Assembly (NCBI GenBank): GCA_944470555.2
Contig: OX104132.1
Location: 13,401,755-13,465,754, forward strand
Source of the DNA: Heterobilharzia americana
Taxonomy: Eukaryota; Platyhelminthes; Trematoda; Strigeidida; Schistosomatidae
Reading direction: 5' to 3'
Length of the DNA stretch: 64,000 nucleotides
In this document: positions 23,450 to 36,217 of the stretch, in pieces
Position numbering within the stretch: the stretch's first letter is position 1
Layout: every line of letters starts with the position of its first letter
Notes under the pieces: model-generated
What the model was told of the DNA's origin: nothing
The model's database searches: none
The model's input: only the letters and a program-made list of their open reading frames with translations
Position numbers and translations under genes: made by a program

Positions 23450-25345
23450 ATTAGATCAGTTATACTGGACGATTCAATGTAATTCAAGACGGTATTATCG
23501 ACATCAAATGAAGACTTAATTAGGCTGTAAAGACATTAAAAGTAGACTTTTGTGCAAAGACTTTCTTATGTACTGAGTATGCTGGGTTTAGAAAGTGCTC
23601 ATGATTATAAACTTGAAACTGACTACTTCGTTGGATTTATCCGACTATCCAAGTTTGTAGTTTTGTATGAATACAGTAGTTTAACCTTATTTCTCGCTAT
23701 TCTTGCAGGATTTCGAGTGTAAGCGTTCAACTCAACTCTAGGTCAGAATACAAATTGTTAAATCTAATCTCAAGCAGCGCATTACTTTTCCTACGTCACT
23801 CTGCATCTGAAACCCCCTATTGAAGAAAGTCTGAGGCCTACAGATGATGCAGCCAAGCAAATCAGAAAATGAACAAGTATATACTGGATAAAGGAGAGTG
23901 GCCAAGGTATCCATCTGACTGACTGAAATTAGATAACTCTAACCGTTTTCGATTCTCTTTTTCTGAACCTGTTGACATGAAGCAAACGTATCAACCACTA
24001 AAGATTTCTAACTGCATTGTTTGATTTTGTGCTCAAAGACTTTATTAATGAGCAGAAAACATCACAACTGAGTTTTCGTGGGTAAGAATCTGTGACATTC
24101 AAATCAGGCTTTTCTGTTCTAGATAAACAACTTTGCTGATAGTCCTCAATTGAATCAAGTGGAAATTGACAGAAATCATGTTACAGGCAGACCTTAGTCG
24201 GCGGACATAGCTTGGCTATGTGATACGCACACCAGTTCACCGTCTACCCAGACACCCATTATTAGCTCAAGTAAATTTAGGCTATAAAAAGGCAAAAGTT
24301 GGCCAGGATGAAACTTTGAATCAGTCCATAACGTCTCTGGTTTTTCGCTTCAGCTGTGTTGGAAAATGTAGGCTTACCTCTTTCTGTCTGTGCATATACA
24401 AAAATCGGTGGTATGAAACCCTCAGGCGGTGTAACTCAGAGTTGATTTGACAGGCACAGATTTACCCGTATATTACCTTCATCCTAATCGTCATACTTCA
24501 TTTCGTTATTTTCACTGCACTCTATTCTTCCTTTCTTATGACTTTCGACAACGTTCGATAACACTGTCTTTCTATACTTCATCTTGTTGCCTTGTATTTT
24601 GATGTGATGAAATGAAGTGTGACAAGCTGGACACTTGTACAGTTATTTATAAATCCAGTGTGGATATTAACTTGACTGACTGACTGGTATGAGCATCACG
24701 AATAGGGTCAAAGATAATTTGGCTGCTTATGTGGTAAGTGATTCCAGAGTGCTTCTCTGTGCTTGGAAAAATGAGTGAACTTCTCCGGTCGGAGGGTTTC
24801 TAGCCGACAACAGCTTTTCTTCTCACACGAATGTTTACAGAGGAACATCTTGCAACAAAGTGTAAGACACAGATCATCCATCAAATGCCCTGCTAAGTGG
24901 AAGATTGAGCAACAAAGCTGAAGAAAAATAATGCGATTAATGATGTCAGATGCACAGAACAGATTACCAAATACAGCAGCGTAAATACGAATCAACATCC
25001 AATATTGGAACCGATCATCGGAGTAGATATTATGAACAAAGTGACAGCAGCAATCAATATGACAACTAAAACCAAAGGGGAGAACAGGATGCAGAAGTTG
25101 GACAACAAACTACTCAGGCTGTTACAACCAACAGAGAAGGAAGTGACAGAGAATCTTTCACAACGCCCACTATCTACAATAAGATACGATTTACTCCAAG
25201 AGACTGAACTAAAACACTGGAAATGCAAACAAACTTGATTTCAATGGTTTTTTGGGGTCTATAGTGAAAACTTCAAGACTATAGGTTGAGTAACATTGGG
25301 AACTACTTCAATTAATTTACCTCTAGTGAAAATAAAAGGAAATAA
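23450..25345. other. 1.9 kb with no gene recognised
   Basis: Only short ORFs without recognisable domains, for example a 78-codon lysine-rich + strand frame at 25,005-25,238. I see no splice-site-bounded exon I can defend. Confidence 0.4.
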
Positions 25346-25347
25346 AC

Positions 25348-26872
25348 ACCTACTAAGCATTATTATTATTATTATTATTAGTCCCTTGGGTTCCGAGTGG
25401 AACATAGGGCTTCAGTAGCACGCCTCCAGTGACCTCTGTTCTCTGAGATCTTTTGAACCTGGTTCCACGACAGCCCAGAAGCTCTCATTTCCTCCTCGCA
25501 TGACCTCCTCCATGTCACCCTCGGACGTCCAACTCGTCGCTTCCCATAGGGATTCCACTCGAGGGCCTGACGCGTGATGTCCTCAGTCGGCCTTCTCAGT
25601 GCATGCCCAATCCATCTCCACTTCTTCCTGCATATTTGTTGCGTGATAGGTTCTTGGTTGCTTCGTTCCCAGAGTTCCTTGTTGCTTATTTTTTCTGGCC
25701 ATCTGATCTTCAGCAACGAGCGTAAGCAGTTGTTGATGAATGTCTGTAGTTTATTGGAAATACCTTTCGTGGCGCGCCAAGTCTCTGAGCCATACAAGAG
25801 CACTGACTTGACGTTGGTGTTGAAAATCCGTATCTTGTTCCGCATGCTGAGTGCAGAAGATCTCCACACTGGTTTCAGGCTAATGAACGCCTGTCTTGCT
25901 TTTCCGATTCTGACTTTGACGTCCTCGTCCGTCCCGCCTGTAGTTGAAACAGTGCTTCCTAGATAAGTGAAGGAGGTTACTTCCTTCAAGTTTCTCCCGT
26001 TGACGGTGATTGGAGTTTGTTGTTGTTGTTGATGGTGGTGGTGCGGTATCTTCATCACTTCTGTCTTCTCTATATTCACCTGAAGTCCCGTCTTAGCTGC
26101 CTCTTCTGTCAACTTGTTAGTTTTTGCCTGCAGATCTTCAAGTTTATGTGACATTAGGCACAAGTCATCGGCGAAATCCAAGTCTTCTAGGTTCTTTTCC
26201 GTCGTCCAGTGTATCCCCCTCTTCTCGCTGCCTACTGTTTGCTGCATGATCCAGTCCACCACAATAAGGAATATCATGGGGGATAGTAGGCAACCTTGTT
26301 TCACTCCTGTCTTCACTTCAAAGGCATCACTGAACTTCCCATTGTGGATTACTTGGCATGTGGCATCTTCATATAGTTGTTGAATGAGGCGGATAAAGGT
26401 TTGCGGTACTCCGTAGTATTGAAGCAGTTTCCAAATTACTTCTCGGTCGACGCTGTCAAAGGCCTTCTCAAAGTCGATGAAGTTGAGGTATAGAGCTGAT
26501 TGCCATTCTACGCTCTGTTCTATGATGATACGAAGCGTTGCAATTTGGTCAGCACATGATTTGTACTTCCTGAAGCCTGCCTGTTCCGGTCGCAGTTTTG
26601 AATCCAGTGCGTCTTTAAGCCTCTCCAGGATGATGCGGCTTAATATTTTACTTGGGGTGGACAGGAGAGTGATTCCGCGCCAGTTCTTGCAAGCACTGAG
26701 GTCTCCCTTCTTCGGCAGTTTGACAAGGTAACCCTTCTTCCAATCGTCAGGTACCTTCTCTTCCTTCCACACCTTCTGCAATAGTGGTGTGAGCATGTCC
26801 GCTGTTGTCTCTGCATCTGTTCTCAGTGCTTCTGGCGGCTAAGAAACTTCAAAGCACAAACCTACTAAGCAT
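25348..26872 (-). mobile_element. 5'-truncated RTE insertion with 13-bp target-site duplication
   Basis: The body runs from 26,840 (5') to the TTA-repeat tail at 25,361-25,380. It is flanked by ACCTACTAAGCAT at 25,348-25,360 and again at 26,860-26,872, a perfect 13-bp target-site duplication. Between the body and the upstream duplication are 19 bases (26,841-26,859) that match the RTE 5' UTR in inverted orientation (compare 60,712-60,730). The stop codon abuts the tail, the minimal 3' end usual for RTE elements. Confidence 0.85.
25378..26840 (-). CDS. RTE-clade reverse transcriptase, 5'-truncated ORF
   Basis: An uninterrupted frame runs from the truncation at 26,840 to the stop at 25,378; 472 residues follow the first methionine (26,796). 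Visible in order: PKKGDLSACKNWRGITLL (about 28-45), motif A FIDFEKAFDSV (about 106-116), motif B GVKQGCLLSP (about 164-173), motif C FADD (208-211), a YLGSTVS segment (about 280), and a C-terminal region with RRVGRPRVTWRR. This is the RT plus C-terminal part of an RTE element of the SR2/SR3/Perere-3 kind. The endonuclease is missing, so the copy is not autonomous, yet the frame is clean, which indicates recent insertion. Confidence 0.9.
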
Positions 26873-27090
26873 ACAAAGAAGAAATCACCAATGACTGACA
26901 AGACCTTCGCATCACTGGTAGAAAATCATAGTCGTGAACAAAACAGACCACGTCAAAAAAGCACAGGAATTACTAAGCCAGATCCAGTGGGAACTGAGGA
27001 GTTAAGTAAAAGCCAGCCAAATAGCAAAATAAGAACAATGGTGGATGAAGACAAACAGACCAGTCCTACTTAGATTATACAGTCGACTTA

Positions 27091-27092
<2 letters not shown>

Positions 27093-27174
<82 letters not shown>
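27093..27174. repeat. (TA)n microsatellite, about 40 units
   Basis: Long uninterrupted TA run. Flanks 26,880-27,860 contain no supported gene; a small (GT)n run lies at about 27,733-27,750. Confidence 0.95.
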
Positions 27175-27178
<4 letters not shown>

Positions 27179-27869
27179 CAGATATTTCATTACGACCAAT
27201 AGTTTCACTATCTGAAACAGGTCCATTCAAGCTATCGAAAGTATTATGTAGAAGACCAAAGCATGTCGTCAGTGGGTGGCGTAAGCGAGTGTATTGACCG
27301 ATTACGGATCATCAATGCATTCAGAAGGTTTGCAGACTTCATGCGTTACCAGTGTATCCTTGTTTTCGATTGACTGACCAAGAGCTGTACGCTCTTCTTA
27401 CTGTCAACAATTTTCGAAATCAAAACGACCTTGAACACTCAACATTAATTTTCATTTTTATCTTTTCTTTCAGTTTTTTTTCTTCACAGTCAGTTATCTG
27501 TGCTACATGATAACCTAAATAGTTCAATTTCATTTATAAAAACAAATTGAATTACGCCTTCTCACCTCTTCTTAACATAGACAAACAAATACTGTTGACA
27601 TTTTTGCATTAAAATGGAATTAGGAAAATACAATAAATCAATGTAAAAAGTTTTTTTTTGGTTTATGGAAAAATTAATTGAATTTGGACTGATAAAAGAG
27701 AATAGTAATAGTTTGATGACATTCCGGTAAGGTGTGTGTGTGTGTGTGTAGAACTTAAGTGATAAGCAGTTAACAAATGTCTTGTTCATTTTAATGGATT
27801 CCTTGGACAAAGAATTTTTTAAAACGAGTTTTCTTTTGAAGGTTTGTGGGAAATGGATTTGTTTCATAG

Positions 27870-28010
27870 AAGTTTTCATTATGAACGACATCAGCTGGTT
27901 CACCACTGAAAAACTGGAAGTAATAAATAACTGTTTCGTCCAACTTTGGGAGTCCTCAGCAGTATGAATCTATAACCTTTTGTGGTATAGAAATCAGAGT
28001 ACTTTTCCGA
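27870..28010 (-). repeat. Family B left-end fragment with hammerhead remnant
   Basis: The + strand reads CATTATGAACGACATCAGCTGG, then CTGTTTCGTCC and GAGTCCTCAGCAGTATGAAT. The minus-strand hammerhead core CTGAGGA and GGACGAAAC are kept, but the first stem II pair is lost. Confidence 0.6.
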
Positions 28011-28199
28011 TCACACAAAAAATAGGAATAGAATGGCTCCTGCTTTTCAGCTGTTAGCACTCTGTTATATGGAAAGAAAATCTATCAGTGGATCAGTAAT
28101 TGTTTGTTTGCATACTCGACTTGGTCGCCCTCACAGGTTGCACCCTGTCAAACGACTCTTTGGAGTTGGTTACTAGAAAGCACTGAGTTGCTATGCAGT

Positions 28200-28520
28200 T
28201 TGTAAGACGTAGGTCATTCGGTTATGACCCAGTAGATGAGTGGTAACGTGCTCACTGTATGAACTGATGGACCTAATACCTGAACGCGCATGCAGTGCAG
28301 AATGTTTAAACTAGTCAGCTCCTTCTAATTTGACCCCCCCCTGACTCTCCAGGTTTCTGGGGTCTTTAAAGGCCACCCTGGTAAATGCTGAAGTAACCAA
28401 GCAGGTTTTAGCATACCGGGTGGAAAGGTGGTTTTTCATAAAATAAAGGAAGATAATTGGTTATCTCAGCAGTTGTCAGGTTGGCATTTAAAGTCACTAC
28501 AAGTTCCAGTAAACCGTAGG
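28200..28520 (+). repeat. tRNA-like fragment of family B and one fold-back module
   Basis: 28,220-28,290 has the A-box-like GAGTGGTAACGTGCTCACTG seen in family B cores. 28,365-28,510 contains one module of the 15.3-16.3 kb repeat family (TTTTTCATAAAATAAAGGAA and TTATCTCAGCAGTTGTCAGG). Confidence 0.5.
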
Positions 28521-30335
28521 TATACTTCTTTTGCTCCCTGGTTTAACTTTCCAGAGATCATTCAAGCCAACTGCTAGTACTTACCAGTTGTACATGAAGA
28601 GGGATTTTAAAAACTATTCAGTAGTTTATATGGATTAATTTAGCTCAGAAAGCAGAAATTTAAAGTATGCTGTACACTACTCCATCTCCCCTCCTTCTCT
28701 ATACTGTTCATGGTGTTGAGTGAGTGGTGAGACTGAATCCTGTTAGCCTTTATTCTTGACAATGACGTTCATATATATCCATTTTGTAGACAGTCCTCTA
28801 ATTATTCAATCTGGTATTTTAATTGTTTTAAAAATCTCGGTTTTGTCAACGAAATCAGACTTTTCCAATCCATTAAATTATTGACATATAGCTACAAAGC
28901 ATGAGGATAAATTTATGGGGAAAAAATTCTTTTCATTGATCGGTCACTTGAGAGTAGCCAACTTCATTTAGTCTAGTCCGGAGTGATGACCATTTTCTAT
29001 GAATCGCGACGCGAAATGGTCACTAAGCTAGGAGGCTGTGTATCGTGATGCACTTTTCATAGATGTTAGTCGGTTGGAGATGATTGACAGGAAGCCCAGG
29101 TTGACTTAAGTTTCCCATGTGTTTTCACACACCACCAAAGTGTATCTGAGACCTCGATGGAACTCATGTCCCCTCTGAGATCGTAATCCGCGTCACCTTG
29201 TGTTATAGACGGCAACCTTACCATTGAGTCATTCTAACAACAATTGGCCCGAATAGCTCCGTCCTAACATCTCTGTCTGTAGCTCTGGGTGACACAGGAT
29301 CGAATCTCTTAAAAGAAATTAGTTTCTTCGACAACAGACGCTCCTTGTTAAACCTACTGATTATTGTAAAGTTTATGATTCTCCTTTTTATTTTTGCTAA
29401 GATAGATTCAGCAGCATCTCCATGTATCTCTAGGTGATGTTAAATGTTTAGTGACCTGAAAACTTTCAAATACTGATCAGGAGTGTTTTGCATATTTGTA
29501 GTTGGTGTGTATCAGGGCATATCTACAACCTTATATTAGAAGTCTGAATTTACCACCGTAACACAAGGCATTATAATAAGTCTAAGCTAAGTTTATAAGC
29601 CATAATATATCCTTCAATCTATCGGTTGTTTTATATCAACCATTAGAACATGACCGTGAAATTCTTTATCATAACTCCGTATTGATGTAAGACAGTGCTT
29701 AGCACTGTAATGCTTTCAGGATATTCAGATGTTAGGTAGGTTGACGGGGTCGGTAAGATGCCCAGTACCTAGGTTTTGTGCTAGTTAGAAGTCGTTGGCG
29801 AGGCGCATTTAGTACCTCAATGAAAATGACACTCCTTCCTCTTATTCAGAGATTAGAACTTAAGTCAGCCAGTGCTGGAGTGGAGCTGTGCTTCAGTGGT
29901 CTAGGAAAATGGCTACCAACCATTGGATCACTTGTTCCATTCCCGCTCCACCTACCGAGGTTTGAGCAGCCAGGTAGTATCACTAGCCCTCACACAATAG
30001 GTGTCACTCATTACCTACTCTACGAGTGTGTACAAGATAGCTGAGTTCTCTACATACAGTGCTGCAGTTAGTAAGGTTAGGATTGAACTATTCACAATAT
30101 GACTAAGGTCCAGTCATGTTGTTGAATGTTCACCAACTTGGTGCTTAGTGTTGATCAGACTTCTTGAAACCTCACGTATAACATGATTGGTAAGCTACCT
30201 GACATAAAAATATTACGCTCTGTAACAAAAGCGATCAAGATGAAATATTTGTTGACCTGTGTTTCTACTTATCAGTGATCGTCTGTCGATCATATGACAA
30301 GCCTTATGGAAGTTCATGTTGCTTTGCAGGCTAGT
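28520..30335. other. No gene recognised; tRNA-like repeat remnant
   Basis: Around 29,150-29,240 the minus strand shows an A-box-like stretch (GACTCAATGGTAAGGTTGCC), suggesting another SINE remnant. I see no supported exon. Upstream cadherin exons could hide here but none could be identified. Confidence 0.4.
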
Positions 30336-30344
30336 CTACTTAAT

Positions 30345-30410
30345 GGCTAGCAGTGGGGTCCAAGAGGCAGGTTTCGTCGCATTTCGGACTCACCAACTGG
30401 ATGCACCTGC
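30345..30410 (-). ncRNA. Hammerhead motif, core mutated
   Basis: The minus strand has ATCCAG, then TTGGTGAG, GTCCGAAATGCGACGAAAC and CTTGGACC. The core reads TTGGTGA rather than CTGANGA, so it is probably inactive. Confidence 0.5.
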
Positions 30411-30551
30411 ACCCCAGTGAGTGATGTTTGTTCCCAATAAGACTTGAGCTCAGTACGCAACGCTTCAAATCCCAAAATGTTATCCCCTAGTCCCTTATGG
30501 CAAAAGAGGTAGCTCTTGTGAAACGGGTATCACTTAGTAACAATATCACTA

Positions 30552-30620
30552 ATTGGAGTGCAGATACATCCGTCTGATGGGCTTTAAATCAGACGAAACG
30601 TGCGTGTTGGATTCCACTGC
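30552..30620 (+). ncRNA. Hammerhead motif, core mutated
   Basis: Core CTGATGG (30,574-30,580) instead of CTGANGA, stem II region changed (GCTTTAAATCAGAC), GAAACG kept, and the base at the cut is G, which breaks the NUH rule. An inactive relic. Confidence 0.55.
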
Positions 30621-31034
30621 TAGCCAGCAAACAGATCACGGTATAGTGAATATCCAAAAAGTATCGAGGCCTCCCCATCTGCCAATATAGGTTCAGCAAT
30701 CCGACCCCGTATATCAACGACAGATTACAAGTGTCAGAAAGTTTAGTGTCCTCGTGGGAAAAAAATCTTCGTTGAGGTAGGATCTGCCTCTCTTTTGAAG
30801 TCACTTGAAGTATGGTAACACTGCTTAGGGAACCCATGTGACTTTTTACTAAAATTTATATCTGAAGTTTTCTGTCTGCTTCAGAGTCGTGGTAAATGCA
30901 GCTGATTCGAAGATGAATATGAAGCAGTGAAAGGCTAACTGAAGTCTAACGAAAAAAGATTCTACTTCATTACTTAATACAAGCGTTGTACATTGTAAGA
31001 CTTAACCTACAGTCGTGATTGGTAAAGTTTTGAA

Positions 31035-31350
31035 TTTCAAGACCGTATTCATCACAGAGTGACATCATTTGATAAAGCACTGAAAACCTTGGAGCACTGA
31101 ACATCTATTTTGTCCTAGTATAGGATTCCTTGGCTGTATGCACCCAGTGACTCAATGGTACAGTGCTTGGCACGGAACTTGAAAGTCCCAGGTTCGAGCC
31201 TCGGCAGGGTAGTGGATGCATGCTCCTGAGGAGTCCCATACTAGGATGAAACAGCTCTTCAGTGCTCCCAGGTTTTCAATGATTCTCCAAGTGATGTCAT
31301 GGTGAATATCACTTGGAAATTAATGACACCGCCGAATAGGTCCTTTGGTC
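31035..31350 (+). repeat. Family B element with good Pol III-like boxes, upstream of cadherin exon
   Basis: Termini CCGTATTCATCACAGAGTGA and its inverse near 31,320. A-box-like TGGTACAGTGC (31,156-31,166) and a perfect B-box GGTTCGAGCC (31,191-31,200), 31 bp apart, tRNA-like. The + strand hammerhead-like motif at 31,215-31,270 keeps CTGAGGA and GAAAC, but the cleavage side is changed (CTCTTC for CTGTCC). It lies in the intron upstream of exon 31,762. A copy is at 44,867-45,182. Confidence 0.75.
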
Positions 31351-31761
31351 GATTGCCTTCAGCAGCATTTCTTCAGTTGACGCTAAAGTTATATCTTAGT
31401 AATATGTAATAGAAGTGGTAATATTTAAGCACTTTCGGGTCAATAAAGCTAACTGACTAACATCTAGTCGTTCCACGTACATACTCCACTACTGGTTGGT
31501 AACCGCCAGTTCGTTTAGAAGGGTAACACCTCGAAATACATTTTCAAACGAATAGGGTTTGAATATTGAGGACAGTATAGATTTTCTTTGAAGTTATAGA
31601 CAGATTATACTCATCATTAATATTAATCATGAAATCCAGCTTAGGCATACTATTCTGATGATCGCCTCCAAATACACAGAACCGCTTTTGTTCCAATTGT
31701 TTGTAGTCATTATATAGGATAGTGATAATTATCTTTTCTTTCTTCTTATTTTAATTTTTAG

Positions 31762-32766
31762 GGTCCTGATGCAGAATACTTTGAACTTGTAAATCATACA
31801 AGTGAATCATCAGTCATTAATTCACTTCATTCAACACCGAAAAATATTAAATCTTTACATCTTATCAGTCGTTACAGTTTAGATCGTGAACAAAAATCAG
31901 AATATCGATTAATTTTATTAGCTTATGATCAATCAGTACAATTTAACAATCGTCATACAGCTCAATTACCTATTAGTATTCATGTTAAAGAAGTGAATGA
32001 ATATGCACCAGTATTCAATTTAGGCATCAATATAACAACAAATCAGTTGAATAATATTAACAATCAAAAGTTATTGAACAATGAAATGAAATTCATTGGA
32101 CATTCAAATCGATTTCATCCACAAGTACAAATTAAATCATTTTCATATAATTCAAAACTGATTACTTTAGTATATCATAATAATCAACAGAAAAATCAAG
32201 GTTCCCAAATAGATAATAATCATGTTGATTTATCTGATTCCACATATCTCATACTTGGATTACCTGAAGATGTTAGTATTGGAAGTAGAATATATCGTGT
32301 ACAAGCGATAGATATTGATTCAATTGATTTCACACCTATAAATAATCAATATTCTTCTCATCATTCAATAACACAAAATTATATTCACAATACTGTGCAT
32401 TATTTTATAGCACAAGAAACTGATTTAGTCGTGAAACATTATTTTCGTCTAGGTAAAGAAGATGGCTGGATAACACTAATACATCAATTGGATTATGAAG
32501 CTGGATCACGTAATTATATTCTGCCTATTGTTGCAGTCGATTTTGGACGTCCACAGTTAAGTAGTACACTGACATTAACTATACAAATAATAGATGTAAA
32601 TGATGAGGCGCCAAGTATAATCATACGTGGTATTGAACCTACTAGCGTAAATCATCATAATTATCAACGTTTGGCGGGACATTCAATGCTGGATAATTTT
32701 AATCCTACGCGTTTTCAAATATTAAATGTACGAGAAAATTCACCAGTTGGCACTTTCATTGCAAAG
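31762..32766 (+). CDS. Protocadherin-like gene, exon (first-contig copy)
   Basis: Same exon as 45,594-46,598 (offset 13,832) in the first contig. An acceptor (TTTTTAG) precedes 31,762 and a donor GTAAGA follows 32,766; the exon is 335 codons, phase 0 at both ends. It encodes the end of one extracellular cadherin repeat (SLDRE, then VNEYAPVF), a complete repeat with long insertions closed by DVNDEAP, and the start of the next (NVRENSPVGTFIAK). Read as the alternative haplotype of a single gene, not a paralogue. Confidence 0.85.
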
Positions 32767-33860
32767 GTAAGATATCAGTTGAATATAATGTCTACAGGTG
32801 TTTCCCCCTTAACCCATTTCTTCGCAGAACAGTTTTCCAATGTAGGTGGCCTCCTAATCACGTAGAATCGTATCTAAGAGTAGTTCATAGTTGTCGATGC
32901 AACAAACAACTGAACCATTTAAACAGATCGAAATAAAAACGCGTCAGAATTCCCATTGAATAGGTCGGTGTACCTGAGATACCCATCAGTTTCTGTGCGT
33001 TTACAGATAGGTTAGAGCACCCGTACTATACTAATAGTCTTAGTAGGTAATCGAGGACGTTTTTAAGTCTTTCTGGACTCCTTAGTTATCATAGACAGCT
33101 TATGGAGCCGAACGCTGGCGAGAATATACTGCAGAAAGGGAAAGTTTACTAACTGTCCATTATGGCATTTCGTCGCTTGCTTTATGATAGAAAACTGGTT
33201 CAATGTATACCGATCCATCAATCTTGAAGTCTTGTCAAACTTCCTTTATTTTTTCACCGAAGCTGTGTATTTTCTCAGTTTCTGGCCCTTGAACTTGGAT
33301 AACAACACATTTTGATCCTAGGTGTAAAGGTGTAATATGATCTGTGATCTGAATTCTCACTATTACCAACCACAGTACTACATAATCACTTCTGTGTCTC
33401 TCTTCCACTTGAATCTAGGTTTTCAGTTCATAAGTTCAAATGCTCTATGTGAAAGTACGACAAGAAACTGAGAAATAGTAAACAGTAATATGTGGCTTTG
33501 ACTATGAGACTTTTCAAAAAAACTTGCTAATAGTCACTTAGAATATAATCTGAAACTCCTCTACTCAAGGGAAAGTGAGTGAAGCCTTAAAAGACGAAGA
33601 CCGATCACTTTGAAGTCATGCAGCTATTTGGTATTGGTAAGTGTTTTAGAGACAGCACCCCACCTGAATTTTACAAGCGTTTATCCAAGCAGTGAACATC
33701 TATGACGAGAACTGACTTCAAGCCTAATCAAATTAGTGGTAAAGTTTGTAAAAAATACTGTCAAAGAATGCCTATATCATTTATCGTTTAACTACTTATA
33801 CAAGTTTAAGTAGTATAGTCTGTACATTTAATTTTAGCGTCATAGTTATACATGTTTTAG

Positions 33861-36217
33861 ATATCCGCTAAAGATCGTGACACTGGAAGTGCCGGAGAAG
33901 TTGAGTGTTATTTGATTGAAGCTGACAATTTCAATCGTAAAGCCAAGAAAGTGACCTTTCATTAATCTCAGATCAGTCGAAGACTGTTCACAATTTTGGA
34001 TTAGATTCTACTGAAGACTCAGCTATCATCAACGCAGCCACTGCATCAAATAATATTGTACATTTCATGTCTTCAGCCTATATTCCACGTACACAGTCAA
34101 GTCTATCAGGACGCCATGAAACTGAGTACATATTAGTAACAAAGGCAATGTTAGATCGTGAAAGTAAAAGTTCTTATTTTATTTATCTTACATGTCATGA
34201 TCATGCTGAAAAATTGAATAATTTAAATTTGAAAAGAATTCATATTTGAATTATCCTTCATCAATGATGATTAATATGAATTCACAAATTTCATCTAAAC
34301 GTCTTTCATCAACAAAATTGTTAAAAATCAATATTTTAGATGAAAATGATAATGGACCACAATTTGATCAATTAAGTTATAAAGTAAAAATTTTTGAAAA
34401 TTCTCTTGAAAATACTGAATTAATTCAATTGAATGCTATTGATAAAGATGAAGAAAGTCATATAATTTATCGATTTGCTCAATCAACTGATCAATTTATA
34501 CAAAACTATAGTGATATTGATTTAAATTTAATTTTGAAACATTTTAAAATAGATAACAAATTAGGTTCAATTAAAACAACAAATATCCCATTGGATAGAG
34601 AAAGTAAAGATTCATTTTTAATCCCTATAATTGCTTATGATGATGAATATCCAAGTAGAACATCTAATGCATGGATACACGTTGAAATAGGTGATATTAA
34701 TGATAATACACCTCACTTGATAGGGAATACAACATTTTGGATAGATGAAGAAGGTACAATTACAGAACACGGGACTATTAATAGTCCTACTAGTAGTTTA
34801 AGACAATATCATGGTAATTATCAAATATTCATTGGACGTTTGTTAGGTGAAGATGATGATATCGGTGAAAATGGACAAATTATTTTTAAACTAGGCTTTA
34901 CTAATCAAAATAATCTTAATAATATTTCAAAATGGTTTTTGCATTCTGATGGCATGCTATTTGTTCAATCGACTACAGTACATAATAATGGAGATCATAT
35001 CAATAATTATTTAGATCGTGAAACAATTCCTGTCTATAAGATTCCAATTATCATTAGTGATTTAGGCAAAAATCCTACACGTTCATCTACAGGTACAGTG
35101 ACTATCAGTTTAAGAGATATAAATGATAATTCACCTAAATTTTTAAAACCTTCATATCATGATTTAAATTTCACTCTGAAAGATAACAGCCAATCATCTT
35201 TGAGTATTCCTAAAATTATGTCACCTAATATACCAAGTGAACGAATCAATATTCTTCGTCTAGATAATTCAAATCCTGGTACACTGATTTATACTGTTCA
35301 TGCTATCGATTCAGATGATGGTAATAATGGTAAAGTGATTTATAAACTTCAAGTATATGAAGGATATTGGCAGTTAACTCATAATTCACATCAATCCATA
35401 AGTAAAAATGATACTAATAGATCTACAAATGACTATTTTATTATTGATCAAAATTCTGGTGAAATACGAATCAATAAACCGATTACTTTAGATAATTTAC
35501 AAAAAATACCTAAATGTTTAGTTGTCTTTGCTGAAGATTGTGGTATTCCATCGAGAAGAAATTATGCATTTTTATATATTGATGCTATGACAGAAGAAGA
35601 AGAAGAAGAAGAAGAGCAGAAGAAACAGAAACTAATCGATAATAATAATCAAAGACTTCTCAATCCTGTATCAGTAAATAACACAAAGAATCGTTTAAAT
35701 TTTATTGATCGATCGATTAATTTAACTGACTTTAAGAGAGACAATAAACAGCAATTAGTTGGTCTGAATTCAAATAATAATAATAATAATCCACAGTTAA
35801 AATTATTGAAAATGGACAATACTCAAATGTATCCACATTCTAATTCAAGAATGAAGTACAGTCAATCAGTCAATACAAAATTTCCGTCTTCTCTTCAATC
35901 AAATTCACTTAATGAAGATAATGATGATGATGATGATGATATGGAGAAATTAATATCAAATTATCGAATCATGATGAATACTGGTGAATCGGATACAGTC
36001 AATACCAATCAATATAATAGTACTGATTTGATTACTGGTTTAGGTATTGGATTAGTAATTATCATTCTTGTCTGTTTATTGCTATTATTGACCTATGCTA
36101 TACATGGAACACAAAATATTCGATTAACAAGAAACACATGTAAAAATCGTCGTACAAAGGTTAACGACAATATAGTAGTGAAAGAGTATAAAAATGATGA
36201 AATTAATGAAACTATGA
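33861..36217 (+). CDS. Protocadherin-like gene, large exon with TM (first-contig copy)
   Basis: Counterpart of 47,693-50,048. It starts after CATGTTTTAG with ISAKDRDTG in phase 0. Two single-base losses break the frame: near 33,957-33,959 (TTT run) and near 34,240 (ATTTG). Restoring one base at each keeps a continuous cadherin reading. It contains DENDNGPQF, DINDNTPHL and DINDNSPKF repeat ends, acidic, Asn- and Asp-rich linkers, and one transmembrane helix (LITGLGIGLVIIILVC..., 36,028-36,090). The apparent stop at 36,223 lies past a strong donor GTAAGT at 36,218, so the exon is taken to end at 36,217. Confidence 0.82.

Larger units (their letters stand above)
30340..30720. repeat. Sm-alpha-like element with opposed hammerhead motifs
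   Basis: Minus-strand motif at 30,345-30,410, tRNA-like centre (B-box-like GAGCTCAAGTCTTA on the minus strand near 30,440), + strand motif at 30,552-30,620, then CCAAAAAGTATCGAGGCCTC. This is the clearest complete example of the inverted paired plan in this family. The second contig begins inside the right-hand half of this element (position 44,385 equals 30,553). Confidence 0.72.

Noticed and set aside
27002..27226. Tyr-Ile repeat ORFs at the TA runs
   Set aside because: Pure translations of (TA)n microsatellites; the same applies at 10,247, 38,002, 40,745 and 51,818.
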